A DNA stretch of 64,000 nt, taken from the NCBI RefSeq assembly GCF_024505145.1, contig NZ_JANIAA010000014.1, positions 124,001 through 188,000 on the forward strand, in the 5' to 3' direction. Position 1 is the first letter of the stretch. Each line of letters begins with the position of its first letter. The notes beneath the pieces are model-generated. The model saw nothing but the letters and a program-made list of their open reading frames with translations. It was not told the origin of the DNA and made no database searches. This stretch comes from Streptomyces rugosispiralis (lineage in GTDB: Bacteria; Actinomycetota; Actinomycetes; Streptomycetales; Streptomycetaceae). The position numbers and the translations under genes are program-made. Shown here piece by piece: positions 18,920-26,870 of this stretch.

Positions 18920-20050
18920 ATGGGTCTCACGAGCAACAACATCGTGATCGCGGCTGCCGTCGCGGCGTTGCTGCTGTTCGCGGCCACTGTATGGCTGTGG
19001 CCTCGGCTGGCCGGGCGCGGCGTGGCTCCCGTGCTCGGCCGGGTCGGCATGCTACTGGGCACGCAGCTGACCGTGTTCATGGCGTTCGGGCTGTTCGCCA
19101 ATCAGTCCTTCGGATTCTACGGATCCTGGTCCGACCTCTTCGGTACGCAGGACGAGCCGGGTGTCGTAGTGGACCACGACACCCCGGGCACCCGGGTGCG
19201 GGTCACCGAGACCCGCCATCTGGCCGTGGACGGCGGCTCCTCGCCCAGGGCGGCCGGACGTGTCGAGAAGGTGAACATCCAGGGGCCGGTCTCCGGGATC
19301 GCCAGCCCCGCGTACATCTATCTGCCGCCGGAGTACTTCCGGCCCGAGTATGCCCGGCGGACCTTCCCCGCCGCGCTGGTGCTGACCGGGTACCCGGGCA
19401 CCACCGAGTCGCTCATCAATGGCCTGAAGTATCCGCAGCAGTCGCACAAGCTGGTCAAAACGGGGAAAATGCAGCCCCTCGTCCTGGTGATGATGCGGCC
19501 GACGGTCGCGCCGCCGCGCGACACCGAGTGCGTGGACGTGCCCGGCGGGCCACGGACCGAGACCTTCTTCACAAAGGACCTGCCCAAGGCGGTGGCCGAC
19601 CACTACCGCGTGGGCAAGCGGGCCCGTAACTGGGGCGTCATCGGAAATTCCACCGGCGGCTACTGCGCCCTGAAGATGGCGATGCGTCACCCGGACGCGT
19701 TCTCGGCGGCGGCCGGGCTCTCCCCGTCGTACAAGGCTCCGATCGACGCGACCACGGGCGATCTCTTCGGCGGCAGCCGGCGGCTGGAGCGGGAGAACGA
19801 CCTGATGTGGCGGCTGGACCACAAACCGGCGCCGCCGGTCTCGCTGCTGGTGTCCAGCAGCGAGCACGGTGAGCAGAACTACAAGGACACCGTGCGCTTC
19901 GTGAACAAGGTGCAGCGGCTCAACCGGCGCGGGGAGCCGACCCGGGTCTCGTCGATCATCCTGAGCACCGGCGGCCACAACTTCAACACCTGGAAGCGGG
20001 AGGTCCCCGCCGCCCTGGAGTGGCTTGGCGGCCGCCTCGCCGACCGCTGA
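18920..20050 (+). CDS. Membrane-anchored or secreted esterase (alpha/beta hydrolase, PF00756 type)
   Basis: 376-aa protein with two hydrophobic N-terminal segments (about 7-27 and 43-62), then an extracellular hydrolase domain resembling the mycolyltransferase/esterase D family. The nucleophile elbow is GNSTGG (near residue 240), with a late HNFNTW containing the likely catalytic His. The conserved start of the domain is SPAYIYLPPEYFRPEY. ATG 18920 is directly preceded by an in-frame GTG; the SD (AAAG) is weak. Substrate unknown. It is convergent with the osmoprotectant ATPase. Confidence 0.8.
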   Translation: MGLTSNNIVIAAAVAALLLFAATVWLWPRLAGRGVAPVLGRVGMLLGTQLTVFMAFGLFANQSFGFYGSWSDLFGTQDEPGVVVDHDTPGTRVRVTETRHLAVDGGSSPRAAGRVEKVNIQGPVSGIASPAYIYLPPEYFRPEYARRTFPAALVLTGYPGTTESLINGLKYPQQSHKLVKTGKMQPLVLVMMRPTVAPPRDTECVDVPGGPRTETFFTKDLPKAVADHYRVGKRARNWGVIGNSTGGYCALKMAMRHPDAFSAAAGLSPSYKAPIDATTGDLFGGSRRLERENDLMWRLDHKPAPPVSLLVSSSEHGEQNYKDTVRFVNKVQRLNRRGEPTRVSSIILSTGGHNFNTWKREVPAALEWLGGRLADR

Positions 20051-20100
20051 GCGCGGATGCTTCCGCCCCGCCCCGTCCGTCTGCGCGGTTCCACCGCATG

Positions 20101-20137
20101 ACGCCTTCCCGTGCGGCTCCGCCGCGTGGGAAGGCGT
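20101..20137. terminator. Hairpin between convergent genes
   Basis: A 17-bp stem (two G-T wobble pairs) around the loop TCC occupies 20101-20137, about 50 bp after the esterase stop. The remaining 100 bp to the ATPase gene hold only short GC palindromes such as GGGGC-GAA-GCCCC. Confidence 0.65.
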
Positions 20138-20253
20138 TGTCCGCGCGACGCGCCGAGGCCGGCCCCGAGGCAGGGCGCGTGAGCCTTCGCCGGGGAACCC
20201 CAGGACCGGGGGACGGCTGAGGAGCGGGCCCCGGTCAATGGGGGCGAAGCCCC

Positions 20254-21411
20254 CTACGCGTCGGCGACGGTCTGCAGGTGGACATCGCCGCGGGCGATGC
20301 CGCCCGCGTCGGCGTCGATCGAGCGGCGGAGGGCCTCGTGGAGCCGGGCCGGGGTGAGGACGCCGAGGAAGCGGTCCTCGTCCAGCACCGCGATCCAGCC
20401 CGCGTCGTGCTGGAGCATCGTGCTGAACGCCTGCTTGAGCGGCGCCCCCACCGGCAGCCACGCCTCCATCCGGCGCGCGTGGTCCCGTACGGTCCCCCGC
20501 GCGCCGTCGGCCGCCTCCGACGGGATCCAGCCGTGCAGCCGCTCCGCGTCGTCCAGGACGACCGCCCAGCGCGCCCCGTCCGAGGCCAGCCGGGCGGCCG
20601 CCTTGGAGAGCGGGTCGTCCAGGTGGACCACGGGCGGCTGGGTCAGGTCCCCGGGCTCGATGGGGGTGACCGACAGCCGCTTCAGCCCACGGTCCGCGCC
20701 GACGAAGTCGGCCACATACGGGGTGGCGGGCGCGCCCAGCACGGTGGCCGGGGTGTCGAACTGCTCGATCCGCCCCGAGCCGTAGACCGCGATGCGGTCG
20801 CCGAGCCGGACCGCCTCCTCTATGTCATGGGTGACGAAGAGCACGGTCTTCCGTACCTGTGACTGAAGTCGCAGGAATTCGGTCTGCAGATGTTCGCGGA
20901 CGACCGGGTCGACCGCGCCGAACGGCTCGTCCATCAGCAGCACCGGCGGATCCGCGGCCAGCGCGCGGGCCACGCCGACGCGCTGCCGCTGACCGCCGGA
21001 GAGCTGGTCGGGGTAGCGGTCGCCGTAGACGGACGGGTCGAGGCCGACCAGGTCCAGCAGCTCGGCGGCGCGCTCCCGCCCCTTCTTCCGCTGCCAGCCC
21101 AGCAGATGCGGCACGGTCGAGGTGTTCTCCAGCACGGTCTTGTGCGGGAAGAGCCCGACCTGCTGGATGACATAGCCGATACGGCGGCGCAGGGCGACCG
21201 GATCCGCCTCGGCCACGTCCTCGCCGTCCACCAGGATCCGCCCCGATGTCGGCTCGATGAGCCGGTTCACCATCTTCATCGTCGTCGTCTTGCCGCAGCC
21301 CGAGGGGCCGACGAGGGTGACCAGCTCGCCCTCCGACACCTCGAAGGAGAGGTCGTCCACGGCCGTCGTGCCATCGGCGTAGCGCTTGGTGACATGCTCG
21401 AAACGGATCAT
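20254..21411 (-). CDS. Osmoprotectant (betaine/choline) ABC transporter ATPase with CBS domains
   Basis: 385-aa ABC ATPase of the ProV/OpuCA family energising uptake of quaternary ammonium osmoprotectants. Walker A GPSGCGKTT (about 36-44), signature LSGGQRQRVG, Walker B VLLMDEPFGAVDP and the H-loop THDIEEAV are intact. The C-terminal ~120 residues form a CBS pair, which in OpuA senses ionic strength or c-di-AMP. ATG 21411 follows GGGGAG. Unusually for the family it is transcribed away from its permease genes. Confidence 0.9.
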   Translation of the reverse strand: MIRFEHVTKRYADGTTAVDDLSFEVSEGELVTLVGPSGCGKTTTMKMVNRLIEPTSGRILVDGEDVAEADPVALRRRIGYVIQQVGLFPHKTVLENTSTVPHLLGWQRKKGRERAAELLDLVGLDPSVYGDRYPDQLSGGQRQRVGVARALAADPPVLLMDEPFGAVDPVVREHLQTEFLRLQSQVRKTVLFVTHDIEEAVRLGDRIAVYGSGRIEQFDTPATVLGAPATPYVADFVGADRGLKRLSVTPIEPGDLTQPPVVHLDDPLSKAAARLASDGARWAVVLDDAERLHGWIPSEAADGARGTVRDHARRMEAWLPVGAPLKQAFSTMLQHDAGWIAVLDEDRFLGVLTPARLHEALRRSIDADAGGIARGDVHLQTVADA

Positions 21412-21418
21412 GGCTCCC

Positions 21419-21451
21419 CATTGTTGCCGCATTCGTGGCAGACATTGTTGC
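21419..21451. promoter_or_regulatory. Direct repeats in the divergent osmoprotectant promoter region
   Basis: CATTGTTGC occurs at 21419-21427 and 21443-21451, 24 bp apart, in the 141-bp space between the divergent ATPase and permease genes. It could be an operator for coordinated control; low certainty. Confidence 0.3.
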
Positions 21452-21552
21452 TGTTGTGTGGCGATCGGACGAGATTGTCATCTCCCGGGGTTAGGGTCAC
21501 CTGGAAATTGTGATGAGCAACCGGCCCGCGACCCGACGGGGGAGGTGAGCGT

Positions 21553-22236
21553 ATGGCCGACGGAAACTGTCTGATCAGTAACGAGTGGATATGCGGTGAG
21601 TATGTACGCACACGCGGTCAAGAGCTGACGGACGCGACGCTCGAACATGTATGGATCACGCTCGCCTCGGTGGCGATCGGCCTTCTGGTCGCCTTTCCGC
21701 TGGCGCTGCTGGCCCGCCGCTGGCGATCGGTGGCGGGCCCCGTGCTGGGGCTGACCACGATCCTCTACACGGTGCCGTCGCTGGCGATGTTCTCGCTGCT
21801 GCTGCCCGTGTTCGGAGTATCGGCCGCGGTGGTGATCACCGGTCTGGTGCTCTATTCGCTCACGATCCTGGTGCGCAACATCATGGCCGGTCTCGCCTCG
21901 GTGCCCGAGGAGGCGCGGGAGGCGGCCCGGGGCATGGGGTACGGCCCGCTGCGGCTGCTCTTCGGCGTGGAGCTGCCCCTCGCGCTGCCCGCGCTGATGG
22001 CCGGGCTGCGGATCACCACCGTCTCCACGGTCTCGCTCACCACGGTGGGCGCGATCATCGGGTACGGCGGCCTCGGCAACCTCATCTACGAGGGCATGCG
22101 CAGCTTCTTCAAGGCCGAGGTGCTCACCGCCTCGGTGCTGTGCGTGGCGCTGGCGGTGGTGGCGGATCTGCTGCTGCTCGGCCTCCAGCGGCTGCTGACG
22201 CCATGGGCACGCAAGAGTCGGAAGGGCACCACCTGA
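21553..22236 (+). CDS. Osmoprotectant ABC transporter permease 1
   Basis: 227-aa permease of the OpuCB/ProW type with about five to six transmembrane helices. The EAA motif region is EEAREAARGMGYGPLRLLF, which docks to the ATPase. A strong SD (GGGGGAGG) precedes ATG 21553. The stop overlaps the start of the second permease (TGATG), indicating coupled translation. Confidence 0.9.
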   Translation: MADGNCLISNEWICGEYVRTRGQELTDATLEHVWITLASVAIGLLVAFPLALLARRWRSVAGPVLGLTTILYTVPSLAMFSLLLPVFGVSAAVVITGLVLYSLTILVRNIMAGLASVPEEAREAARGMGYGPLRLLFGVELPLALPALMAGLRITTVSTVSLTTVGAIIGYGGLGNLIYEGMRSFFKAEVLTASVLCVALAVVADLLLLGLQRLLTPWARKSRKGTT

Positions 22237-22973
22237 TGGACGTCGTCGCCAAGGCGTGGACCTGGCTGGCCACCGGGTCGCACTGGGCGGGCCCCGACGG
22301 GGTGTGGCATCGGCTGGGCCAGCATCTGTTCCTGACCTTCGTCTGCCTGGCGATCTCCTGCGCGGTGGCGCTGCCGATCGCCGTGGCCCTCGGCCACATC
22401 GGCAAGGGCGGCGCGCTCGCGGTGAACATCTCCAACGCGGGGCGCGCCGTGCCCACCTTCGCCGTACTGGTGCTGTTGCTGCTCAGCCCGCTGGGGACGC
22501 ACGGCCAGTGGCCCACGATCATCGCGCTGGTGCTGTTCGCCATCCCGCCGCTGCTCACCAACGCCTATGTCGGGGTGAGCGAGGCGGACCGGGAGGTCGT
22601 GGAGGCGGCCCGCGGCATGGGGATGACCGGCGGCCAGCTGATCCGCCGGGTCGAGCTGCCGCTGGCGTTCCCGTTGATCATGACGGGCGTACGGACGGCC
22701 GCGGTGCAGGTCGTGGCCACCGCGACGCTGGCCGCGCTGCCGGGCGGCGGCGGTCTCGGCCGGATCATCACGGCGGGTTTCCGGCTCACCGACACCCCGC
22801 AGGTGGTGGCCGGCGCGGTGCTGGTCGCGGCCCTCGCGCTGGTGGTCGAGGGCGTCTTCGTAACTCTGGGCCTGGTGCTCGACCCGATGCGGCGCAGGAC
22901 GGGGCGGCGGTCGACCGCCGCCCGGCGCCCGCCCACCGACCAGGCGCCGGCCTCGCCGGCGCTCACGACGTAG
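22236..22973 (+). CDS. Osmoprotectant ABC transporter permease 2
   Basis: 245-aa second permease (OpuCD type). The EAA motif is REVVEAARGMGMTGGQLIRR. The hydrophilic Arg/Ala/Pro C-tail (about 215-245) is variable. It follows permease 1 with a 1-bp overlap and is followed 174 bp downstream by the binding-protein gene. It forms a heterodimeric channel with permease 1 by family analogy. Confidence 0.9.
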   Translation: MDVVAKAWTWLATGSHWAGPDGVWHRLGQHLFLTFVCLAISCAVALPIAVALGHIGKGGALAVNISNAGRAVPTFAVLVLLLLSPLGTHGQWPTIIALVLFAIPPLLTNAYVGVSEADREVVEAARGMGMTGGQLIRRVELPLAFPLIMTGVRTAAVQVVATATLAALPGGGGLGRIITAGFRLTDTPQVVAGAVLVAALALVVEGVFVTLGLVLDPMRRRTGRRSTAARRPPTDQAPASPALTT

Positions 22974-23042
22974 AACCCGCGGGCCGAGCCCTCCCGCGAC
23001 CGGGCGCCAGGCGTGCGGAAACCCAGGGCGGACAGCGCGGAA

Positions 23043-23095
23043 GCGCGGCTGACGCATAGATCGCGGATGACGCGGAAAGCGCGGATGACGCGGAA
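23043..23095 (+). repeat. Imperfect 18-bp tandem repeats before the binding-protein gene
   Basis: The 174-bp gap between permease 2 and the binding protein contains two exact 16-bp copies (23062-23077 and 23080-23095) of a CGCGGATGACGCGGAA unit and a degenerate earlier copy near 23043. Confidence 0.6.
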
Positions 23096-23147
23096 CGCGC
23101 CGACAGCGCGGCCACACAACCGCGGCCACAACTACGGATGGGGAACC

Positions 23148-24107
23148 ATGGATAAGATCAATCGGGCGGCGGCCGCCGTGGCGGGGGTCGCGGCGCTGGC
23201 GGCCGGGCTGACCGCCTGTGGCGGGGACAGCCTGGAGAAGTCGAACGGCGGCGACAGCTCCGGTAAGCCGGGCAAGGGTTCGCTGGTGATCGGATCCGCC
23301 TCCTTCTCCGAGTCGAAGATCCTCGCGGAGCTGTACGCGGGGGTTCTGAAGGACGCCGGCTATTCCACCTCGATCAAGACGGTGGACGCCCGTGAGCTGT
23401 ATGAACCGGCCCTGGAGAAGGGCCAGATGGATGTCGTGCCGGAGTACGCGGCGACGCTGGCCGAATTCCTCAACCAGAAGAAGAACGGGTCGAATGCCGC
23501 CCCGGTGGCCTCCTCGGACGTGACCAAGACGGTCGCGGCGCTGAAGAAGCTCGCCGAACCGCGCGGGCTGAAGGTGCTGGAGCCCGGCAAGGCCGTGGAC
23601 CAGAACGCCTTCGCGGTCAGTGCCGACTTCGCGAAGAAACACGGTCTCAAGACGCTCTCCGACCTCGGGAAGTCCAAGCAGAAGGTCACCCTGGCGGCGG
23701 GCGACGAATGCCCCAAGCGGCCCTTCTGCCAGCCGGGTCTGGAGAAGAAGTACGGCATCGACATCGCCGGGATCGACCCGCTGGACATCGGCAGCGTCCA
23801 GGCCAAGCAGGCCGTCAAGGACGGCAAGGACCAGATGGTCCTGACCACGACCACGGACAGCACGCTGGATCAGTTCGGGCTCGTGCTGCTCGGCGATGAC
23901 AAAAATCTGCAGAATGCCGACAACGTACTTCCCGTGGTGAATGCGAAGTCCGCCGGCGCACAGAAGATCGCGGAGTCGCTGAACAAGCTCACCAAGGTGC
24001 TGACGACAGCCGATCTGAGGGAACTCAACAAGAAAGTTGACGCCGAGCGGCTCAAGCCGGCGGATGTCGCCGACGGCTACCTGAAGGACAAGGGGCTGGT
24101 GAAGTAG
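23148..24107 (+). CDS. Osmoprotectant ABC transporter substrate-binding lipoprotein
   Basis: 319-aa exported lipoprotein of the ProX/OpuCC type. Signal peptide with lipobox LTAC (Cys about 24). The mature part begins with a Gly/Ser linker and VIGSASFSESKILAELYA, the usual first motif of the family; MDVVPEYAATLAEF and NADNVLPVVN line the ligand site. It binds glycine betaine, choline or related solutes outside the cell and delivers them to the permeases. SD GGGGAA precedes ATG 23148. Confidence 0.92.
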   Translation: MDKINRAAAAVAGVAALAAGLTACGGDSLEKSNGGDSSGKPGKGSLVIGSASFSESKILAELYAGVLKDAGYSTSIKTVDARELYEPALEKGQMDVVPEYAATLAEFLNQKKNGSNAAPVASSDVTKTVAALKKLAEPRGLKVLEPGKAVDQNAFAVSADFAKKHGLKTLSDLGKSKQKVTLAAGDECPKRPFCQPGLEKKYGIDIAGIDPLDIGSVQAKQAVKDGKDQMVLTTTTDSTLDQFGLVLLGDDKNLQNADNVLPVVNAKSAGAQKIAESLNKLTKVLTTADLRELNKKVDAERLKPADVADGYLKDKGLVK

Positions 24108-24248
24108 GATCAAATCCCCGCTCGGGAGGGCTTGGCGGGGCGCGGTGAGGGATCTCGGCCGCGCAACCGCCGCATTTGCCAACGGATTGACAACAGATCT
24201 GGCCCGGCGGGCACCCAAGCGACCCCTTAGCACGGTAAGTTTCGGGCC

Positions 24249-25331
24249 ATGCCACGTGGACGCCACCGCCAATCCCCACCCCTGCACAGGCTCCTCCCTT
24301 CCGCTTCGGTCGCAGTCGCGTCAATAACCTGCGCCGCCGGTGCCTGGCTGGTCGGCGATACGGTCGTGATCCGTGGGCTTGCCGCGACCGCGGCCGGCGC
24401 CGCGGTCGTCGGCGCCGTCCTGATGCGCCGTTGGGACCGCTCGGCCGGCCGCCGGGTCGCGGAGGCCGCGAGTGAGACCGCGCGCCAGGAGATGAAGTAC
24501 GAGGAGCGGATCGCGGAGCTCGAGGCGGACGCCGAGAAGGCGAGCGAGCTCCGCGGCGCGCTCAACACCCGGCTGCGCGCCAAGCGCGCCGAACTCGCCC
24601 GGCTGCGCAACGAACACGCCGAGCTGCTGCGCCGCTACGCCACGGCCGAGACCGAGCGGGCCAGCGCCCTGGAGGGCCGCCGCCGGCTCGCGCTGGAGGC
24701 CGCGTCCCCGGCGAAGGCGCTGGAGGCCGCCGGGCCCACCGTATCCGTCGGCTCCGACGACGAGCCGGACGAACTCCCCGCCGGGCTGCTGTCGGCCGCC
24801 GCGTACGCCAAGGCCGACGAGGCGCTGAGCCGGCTCAGGGAGAGCGCCCGGCGGCAGAAGGAGCGGCGGGAGCAGGCCGAAGCCGCGGCCGCCCGGACCG
24901 AGACCTCGGAGCGGGACGCGGAGCAGGACGCGGAGCGTGACGACCGTAAGGGCCCGCGCGAGAGCCCGGACAAGGACGGTGCCGCCACGCTGGGGAAGCC
25001 CCCGGCGGCCGGCGGGCAGGACGGCGACGGCCCGCAGGAGCCGCGCGCCCACGCCCGTACGGCCGCCTCGGCGGTGGTGCCGTATGCCGCGGCACGCCGG
25101 GCCGCCTCCCGTTCGGAGAGCGGCTTCGACTACTTCGGCACCCAGAAGAAGCAATCGAAGAAGCAGCAGCGTGAGCCCGAACCGGCCGCCGAGGAGGACC
25201 TCGCGGATGTGATCGGCGACGAGACCCTGGCGGAGACCAGGAAGGGCGCGGTGGGCGAGGTCATCGACCTGACCGAGCACGACGAGACGGAGCAGATCGA
25301 CCTCGGGGAGCTGCGCAGCGCGATCTCATGA
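24249..25331 (+). CDS. Hypothetical coiled-coil membrane protein
   Basis: 360 aa, not recognised beyond being a Streptomyces-type conserved protein. One or two hydrophobic segments lie at about 18-60 (ASITCAAGAWLVGDTVVIRG), then a charged coiled coil (about 75-150, EERIAELEADAEKASELRG) and a long Glu/Arg/Ala-rich disordered region. The C-terminus is more conserved-looking (GEVIDLTEHDETEQIDLGEL). ATG 24249 lacks an SD; TAAGTT ends 7 nt upstream, suggesting a leaderless mRNA. Its acidic tail end could be a docking peptide (inference). Confidence 0.7.
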   Translation: MPRGRHRQSPPLHRLLPSASVAVASITCAAGAWLVGDTVVIRGLAATAAGAAVVGAVLMRRWDRSAGRRVAEAASETARQEMKYEERIAELEADAEKASELRGALNTRLRAKRAELARLRNEHAELLRRYATAETERASALEGRRRLALEAASPAKALEAAGPTVSVGSDDEPDELPAGLLSAAAYAKADEALSRLRESARRQKERREQAEAAAARTETSERDAEQDAERDDRKGPRESPDKDGAATLGKPPAAGGQDGDGPQEPRAHARTAASAVVPYAAARRAASRSESGFDYFGTQKKQSKKQQREPEPAAEEDLADVIGDETLAETRKGAVGEVIDLTEHDETEQIDLGELRSAIS

Positions 25332-25373
25332 GGGATCGCCCGCGCGGCTCGCCCGCTCGTCGGCCTCGCCGAA

Positions 25374-26516
25374 CTACTTGTCGATGTCGCCGACGACGAA
25401 GAAGAGCGACCCCAGGATCGCCACCATGTCGGCGACGAGAGTGCCCGGCAGCAGCTCGGTGAGCGCCTGGATGTTGTTGTACGACGCCGAGCGGAGCTTC
25501 AGCCGGTACGGCGTCTTCTCGCCCTTGGAGACGAGGTAGTAGCCGTTGAGGCCGAGCGGGTTCTCGGTCCAGGCGTAGGTGTGGCCCTCGGGCGCCTTGA
25601 GCACCTTCGGCAGCCGCTGGTTGATCGGCCCCGGCGGGAGCTCGTCCAGCCGGTCCAGGCAGGCGTCGGCCAGCGCCAGCGAGGCGTGGGTCTGCTCCAG
25701 CAGGCATTCGAACCGGGCGAGGCAGTCGCCCTCCTCACGGATGGCGACCTCGAGGACGTCCTGGAGCTCGGCGTAGGCCAGATACGGCTCGTCGCGCCGC
25801 AGATCGAAGTCGACGCCCGAGGCCCGTGCGATGGGGCCGCTGACCCCGTACGCGTGCACCGTCTCGCGGGTCAGGACGCCGACGCCGCGGGTGCGGCCCC
25901 GGAAGATCTCGTTGCCGAGCACCAGGTCGTCGTACACGCCCATCCGCGAGCGCACCTCGGCCACGGCCTGCCGGGCCCGGCCCAGCCAGCCCGCCGGGAG
26001 GTCCTCCTTGAGGCCGCCGACCCGGTTGAACATGTAGTGCATCCGGCCGCCGGAGATCTCCTCCATGACGTGCTGGAGGTCCTCGCGCTCCCGGAACGCG
26101 TAGAAGATCGGCGTGATGCCGCCCAGCTCCAGCGGGTAGGAGCCGAGGAACATCAGGTGGTTCAGGACCCGGTTGAGCTCGGCGAGCAGCGTACGGGTCC
26201 ACACGGCGCGCTCGGGGACCTCCATGCCCAGCATCCGCTCGACGGCGAGCACGACGCCGAGTTCGTTGGAGAAGGCGGAGAGCCAGTCGTGACGGTTGGC
26301 GAGCATGATGATCTGGCGGTAGTCGCGCGCCTCGAAGAGCTTCTCCGCGCCCCGGTGCATATAGCCGATCACCGGCTCGGCGCTCTGGATCCGCTCGCCG
26401 TCGAGGACCAGCCGCAGCCGTAGCACTCCATGGGTGGAGGGGTGCTGTGGGCCGATGTTGAGCACCATGTCCGTGCTCTCGGCGGCGCCGCCGATGCCGA
26501 CTGTCGTCTCCGTCAT
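25374..26516 (-). CDS. nuoD: Orphan NADH-quinone oxidoreductase subunit D (NuoD-like)
   Basis: 380-aa homologue of the 49-kDa/NuoD subunit of complex I and the NiFe-hydrogenase large subunit. Motifs: NIGPQHPSTHGVLRL, GYMHRGAEKLFEAR and the C-terminal LVADMVAILGSLFFVVGDIDK (in parts), close to the quinone pocket. It is shorter than canonical NuoD (about 430-440 aa) mainly at the N-terminus. No other nuo gene is nearby. ATG 26516 has no SD. From memory S. coelicolor has the same lone gene at this place, so it is an ancient resident, not a fragment. Confidence 0.88.
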   Translation of the reverse strand: MTETTVGIGGAAESTDMVLNIGPQHPSTHGVLRLRLVLDGERIQSAEPVIGYMHRGAEKLFEARDYRQIIMLANRHDWLSAFSNELGVVLAVERMLGMEVPERAVWTRTLLAELNRVLNHLMFLGSYPLELGGITPIFYAFREREDLQHVMEEISGGRMHYMFNRVGGLKEDLPAGWLGRARQAVAEVRSRMGVYDDLVLGNEIFRGRTRGVGVLTRETVHAYGVSGPIARASGVDFDLRRDEPYLAYAELQDVLEVAIREEGDCLARFECLLEQTHASLALADACLDRLDELPPGPINQRLPKVLKAPEGHTYAWTENPLGLNGYYLVSKGEKTPYRLKLRSASYNNIQALTELLPGTLVADMVAILGSLFFVVGDIDK

Positions 26517-26541
26517 GCGTACCAGTCTCTCAGCCGCCCGG

Positions 26542-26841
26542 CGGGCCTTTCCCCTACCCGCCCCTCCCCGAACCAGGGGCTCCACCCCTGGACCCCGGGG
26601 TCCGGCGGCGGAGCCGTGTCCGGTGGCGGAGCCGCGTCCGGGTGGAGTCCCGCCCGGTGGTGGAGTCGCGTCCGGTGGTGGAGTCCCGCCCAGTGGTGGA
26701 GCCGCGTCCGGTGGTGGAGTCCCGCCCGGTGGCGGAGTCCCGTCCGGTGGTGGGGCCGCGTATCGATGTGCTGCGTGGTGGGGCCGGGGGTCTGGGGTGG
26801 AGCCCCAGTTGTGGGGAGGGGCGGGTAGGGGAAACGGCCCG
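26542..26841. repeat. Long inverted repeat flanking an 18-bp minisatellite
   Basis: Two 55-bp arms (26542-26596 and 26787-26841) are near-complementary inverted copies of a CCCCTACCCGCCCCTCCCC-type element that I recall as a common intergenic repeat in streptomycetes. Between them lie nine units of an 18-bp repeat (26604-26763; one unit is 16 bp), mostly GGTGGTGGAGTCCCGCCC variants. The block fills the 354-bp gap between the methyltransferase and nuoD; no gene is credible here. Confidence 0.88.
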
Positions 26842-26870
26842 CCGCGGGCGTCAGGCCCCGTGGACACCCT

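Noticed and set aside
22086..24287. 733-codon minus-strand open frame
   Set aside because: Antisense to the second permease and the binding protein, both well supported.
26604..26763. CRISPR-like array
   Set aside because: Units are contiguous 18-bp tandem repeats without unique spacers, and no cas genes are present.
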